Positions 17,428 to 20,202 of a DNA stretch of 20,202 nucleotides are shown here, in pieces. The notes below the pieces were generated by a model. That model made no database searches, was not told where the DNA came from, and saw only the letters and a program-made list of their open reading frames with translations. The translations under genes and the position numbers were made by a program. The stretch is taken from IMG/VR virus record IMGVR_UViG_3300029267_005478, positions 1 to 20,202 of that record; one strand, given 5' to 3'. This DNA is from a virus. Numbering within the stretch: position 1 is the first letter of the stretch; every line of letters starts with the position of its first letter.

Positions 17428-19541
17428 GCCGCCGCATCCTCCGCCGTGATAGTAACAAGCCCCTTCGTAATCACATACTTTTCGGTAATGATTAGGTTTC
17501 CGTCGGCATCCAAGAAATCGGTCACAACAACGGGAGGATCACTGTCATCGTACGACCCCAGAATATTGACCACCGAGTACTTGACGCCGTCGATGCCCCC
17601 CACTCCCGTTTGAGGATTGGGCGAAACCACTGTATCGAGATTAGCTACTCTGAGAGACGCCCCAAATTCGCGTACCCGCAAAAGGTCGTCGACTGCCTTT
17701 TGAGCGTTCGACACAACTGTCTGCTTCACAAATCCTTCTAACACACCGATAGTGATGGTTATAACTGCTGGCACCAAATACGCGCCGCCAGACACCACTT
17801 CCACCACCTGGGTTACTTCTTTGCGCGCTTCCAGATATGTCCTCAACGAGTTGATCAAAGCTACAGAAGGCTCTTGAAGGAAACCGTCCACGTCCCTGGT
17901 GAGAATCGGTACCTGAACCAAATTAGCTTTACAGTCAGCCGATAAGAATCCATCCACATGATCGTAGATATTGTCCAGTTCCGTCTCAACCGCCGTTTCA
18001 AAACCGGTGGATACTCGTGTATTGATCACCACAACCTGAGCCGCAATGCTCGATAACAACGGTGGCATCAACGCTAACTCGGTGTCAGCTGTAGATTGTA
18101 ATGCTTCAACAGCTTCCCGGGCTGTATCCGTCAATCCCAATTCAGTCAAAATATCGTCAGCGTCACTATCAATATTGCTGAAATAGGTGTTAATCGAAGC
18201 CACTTCTCCAGCATTTAATTTGGCCGATCCCGCTGGACCATAAGCGTCTACCTGCGCAATACCGTTCACAGTGTCATTTTTGATGGACTGTGCTTTACCC
18301 CGAGAAGTAGCAGTAGAAGTGTTTATATCACTCAACTCTGCAACCATATCGTCAACAGCTGTATCCACATTATCTCTGGCGCTATCAATAGCCAGCCGAT
18401 CCGACTCGATTTGAGCTGTTGCAACCTGCACATCGGAAGCCAGGGGATCGACAATATTGCGAATGTTGTTCAGATATACTTGAAGCTGAATATCGTCTTC
18501 CGCGCCATGAGCTGTGAATGCCTGCGCAACAGCCACTGCGCCCGCCAAGGCGTCCGTGTAAGCCGCAGAAAGCCCCTCATAGTCCGAACGTACCACCGCG
18601 ACATCCCGGGCCGGATAGAACTGCTGAGCATTCACCTTGGCCTTATCCAAATCTTCTCGATCGGCACCAGCACTGGTTGGAAGAGGATTATTGATGGTCA
18701 GCGCTATGATCGCACCGCCAACCACCAAAGGCGTCACTACATCAACAATGGTACCGCTTTGAACGCTTCCAGCCTTACCAGAATTAGCGACATATTCCGC
18801 CCGAATTTCATCTCCTGATGTGGGAATATTACCTGCTACTCCATTACCAAAACGCAAAGTGGGCGGTTCATCGTTATAGCGCACCTCGAACTGATCGGTG
18901 GAGTCATATGTGATGACCTCCGATTCCGTCCACGGAAACCCTCCCACCAAACACACAAATCCGTTACCTGCAATAAAGCGATCCTGTTGAGGATTCAGAC
19001 GAAACGTCTGATTTTTACTTCCATCTGATGTAAATATCTCGACACGCGTCTCACCTTCTCTCACCCCCACTGTGCGCGCCGGGCTCGCTGGACCTTCTCC
19101 CGCCGGAAAAGTCACTTCCTCCACTGATTCAAATACCAAATCGTTCGGTCCCTGAAACTTGAACCCAAGCGATATCGTAACATCGAACGCCTGCACTTCC
19201 GCCAGATTTACATCCAAGTCTACTGTTGCAGACACAGATGCCGACATCTTGTATCCACGTTGGCGCGCGAGCCTGGAAACAGCTTTTCTTGTCCGCGCCG
19301 TCTCCAAATACGACTCAGTAGCTTGTCTGTCGATATAGAAACTCAGGGTTTCACAGGCCCAACTCACGATATCAATGAGCATCTGACCCGTACCCGAAGT
19401 CACAAAGTCATTAAACTCGGTTACGAATAGAGCTTGGATACGAGCGATAATGTCATCAATGAACGTAAAAAAATCTTTGCTCGTATAACGCGCACGATTA
19501 ATATCGCTAGCTGGAGATTCGATAGCAATTGGATCGACCAT
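17424..19541 (-). CDS. Baseplate J-like protein
   Basis: The product has 705 residues from ATG 19541, after GGAGGAG. It matches the baseplate J family (T4 gp6, P2 gpJ and relatives), which form the inner ring of the baseplate wedge. Recognisable parts are the N-terminal helix GTGQMLIDIVSWACETLSFY (about 50-70), then RQATESYLETARTRKAVSRL (72-91), ARQRGYKMS, a beta-domain with FGNGVAGNIPTSGDEIRAEY (about 231-250), and ADREDLDKAKVN (292-303), leading into PARDVAVVRSDYEGL. The final beta domain resumes with ANLVQVPILTRDVDGF (about 539-554). Between about 360 and 538 is a long helical insertion not seen in the short family members. The next gene upstream is the gp25-like wedge protein, its usual partner. 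Confidence 0.9.
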   Translation of the reverse strand: MVDPIAIESPASDINRARYTSKDFFTFIDDIIARIQALFVTEFNDFVTSGTGQMLIDIVSWACETLSFYIDRQATESYLETARTRKAVSRLARQRGYKMSASVSATVDLDVNLAEVQAFDVTISLGFKFQGPNDLVFESVEEVTFPAGEGPASPARTVGVREGETRVEIFTSDGSKNQTFRLNPQQDRFIAGNGFVCLVGGFPWTESEVITYDSTDQFEVRYNDEPPTLRFGNGVAGNIPTSGDEIRAEYVANSGKAGSVQSGTIVDVVTPLVVGGAIIALTINNPLPTSAGADREDLDKAKVNAQQFYPARDVAVVRSDYEGLSAAYTDALAGAVAVAQAFTAHGAEDDIQLQVYLNNIRNIVDPLASDVQVATAQIESDRLAIDSARDNVDTAVDDMVAELSDINTSTATSRGKAQSIKNDTVNGIAQVDAYGPAGSAKLNAGEVASINTYFSNIDSDADDILTELGLTDTAREAVEALQSTADTELALMPPLLSSIAAQVVVINTRVSTGFETAVETELDNIYDHVDGFLSADCKANLVQVPILTRDVDGFLQEPSVALINSLRTYLEARKEVTQVVEVVSGGAYLVPAVITITIGVLEGFVKQTVVSNAQKAVDDLLRVREFGASLRVANLDTVVSPNPQTGVGGIDGVKYSVVNILGSYDDSDPPVVVTDFLDADGNLIITEKYVITKGLVTITAEDAAA

Positions 19542-19558
19542 TTAAAAACTCCTCCTAC

Positions 19559-19945
19559 TTACGCTGCCCTCGCGGTCGAAACGGGCACCGCCAACTGTCT
19601 AACTTCACCTCGCACTCGATACACTATTACCACTATCACTGTGTAACCCTTTACAGCCTTGTTCTCCTTCTGAAGCGTCAATACCCTCAATACCTGTATA
19701 CGGGGCTCTCCGGCTGCTAGAGCGCGCCGCACCTCGTAATTGACACTGGCCTGCAACATGGGACCAATATTCTCAAACACGAAATCCATGGTGTCGCTGC
19801 CCTGATTTGGGCGCATAACCCGCTCCCCGCGCCGGGTCTGGACAATGCGCCGGATATTGTCCTCGATCACATCGTCGTCTTCATTGGACGCAGGAAAGCT
19901 CGTAGATCCCTTGTTGAACGGGAACGCTATGTTGAGAATCGTCAT
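19559..19945 (-). CDS. Baseplate wedge protein, gpW/gp25-like
   Basis: The product has 128 residues. It shows the GPW/gp25 fold pattern: an N-terminal FPF segment, the helix EDNIRRIVQTRRGERVMRP (about residues 28-46) and then a helix ending in RRALAAGEPRIQVLRV (about 73-88). The T..GERVM.P and EPRI elements are the family hallmarks. In T4 and P2 such proteins form part of the wedge core, contact the J-like protein and help trigger sheath contraction. Length is typical for the family. It ends 17 bases before the J-like gene starts, the usual order in contractile phages. This is the clearest sign that the window encodes a contractile tail. Confidence 0.92.
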   Translation of the reverse strand: MTILNIAFPFNKGSTSFPASNEDDDVIEDNIRRIVQTRRGERVMRPNQGSDTMDFVFENIGPMLQASVNYEVRRALAAGEPRIQVLRVLTLQKENKAVKGYTVIVVIVYRVRGEVRQLAVPVSTARAA

Positions 19946-19993
19946 CTAGCCCATCCTAACCCAACAGGCTTTTTGACCCCTAATTCTCTGCCA

Positions 19994-20202
19994 TCATGTA
20001 ACGGGCGCGATTACAGGGGGATTGGGTGGAATCGTATAGGTCACCAGCACTGTCTTGGTGGCGATATCCAACTGAGCCGCAATGCTCTCAGCCGCCGCCT
20101 GCTCTGGCTGGGGCGCTGACAAAACCGCTGTAAGTCCCGCAATCAACGCTGGTTTTCCCGGAAAAGCCGTTACAGCTCCCGCACCACCAGGTGGAGTAAA
20201 AA
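19994..20202 (-). CDS. C-terminal end of an unknown gene (partial)
   Basis: A reading frame entering from the right edge runs for 68 residues to a TGA at 19994-19996. It begins FTPPGGAGAVTAFPGKPALI and continues with an Ala/Gln-rich helix (EQAAAESIAAQLDIATKTV), then ends VTYTIPPNPPVIAPVT. The start lies outside the window. It is the last gene before the gp25-like protein, so a virion or baseplate role is likely, but the family is not recognised from this fragment. Confidence 0.6.
   Translation of the reverse strand, partial: FTPPGGAGAVTAFPGKPALIAGLTAVLSAPQPEQAAAESIAAQLDIATKTVLVTYTIPPNPPVIAPVT

Noticed and set aside
19946-19993. Possible terminator hairpin before the gp25-like gene
   Set aside because: Only a four to five base stem (AGCC/GGCT) around a long loop can be drawn, with no T-run at the right place.

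Overview
This window looks like the tail and baseplate region of a contractile-tailed bacteriophage (myovirus-type), or a prophage or tail-like element derived from one. The evidence is a set of recognisable baseplate proteins: a gpW/gp25-like wedge protein, a baseplate J-like protein, a P2 gpI-like tail protein and a contractile-injection-system tube/adaptor-like protein. These are mixed with several fibre-like proteins. No capsid, terminase, replication or host-core gene is visible, so the host cannot be named. A free phage, a prophage and a tailocin cannot be told apart from this window alone.

Every supported gene lies on the minus strand, so transcription runs right to left. Genes are tightly packed, with 1-8 base overlaps or short gaps. 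The longest clear non-coding gap between genes is about 68 bases (8448-8515), and there is no gene-free stretch above 300 bases. The region reads as one long operon, and I see no convincing terminator or tRNA.

In transcription order the layout is as follows. (1) 20202-17424: the end of an unknown gene, then the gp25-like wedge protein and the J-like protein, which form the baseplate core. (2) 17427-16930: a small membrane protein with an HEHVH metallopeptidase-type motif. (3) 16937-12228: a fibre module, namely a 243-residue fibre/baseplate protein, an 1178-residue fibre with a seven-repeat propeller-like region and a long Gly-X-Thr collagen-like shaft, and a small beta-rich virion protein. 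(4) 12208-8516: a three-gene glycan-type cassette made of an FkbM-like methyltransferase joined to a sulfotransferase-like domain (with an apparent frameshift), a second class I methyltransferase and a GT-B glycosyltransferase. (5) 8447-3369: a gpI-like tail protein, a 239-residue connector-like protein sharing a beta-module with it, and an 895-residue fibre with GVYG/GGxF repeats. (6) 3355-2: a 64-residue protein, the tube/adaptor-like protein, and six small genes of unknown function (one RHH-like, one zinc ribbon, one single-pass membrane protein).

The most interesting idea is that the enzyme cassette decorates the neighbouring fibre. A threonine-rich collagen-like shaft beside a glycosyltransferase, two methyltransferases and a sulfotransferase-like domain resembles the glycosylated GPT-repeat collagens of Bacillus spore surfaces. 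The gene content is seen directly; the functional link is inference. An alternative is that the cassette modifies host-surface glycans or lipids.
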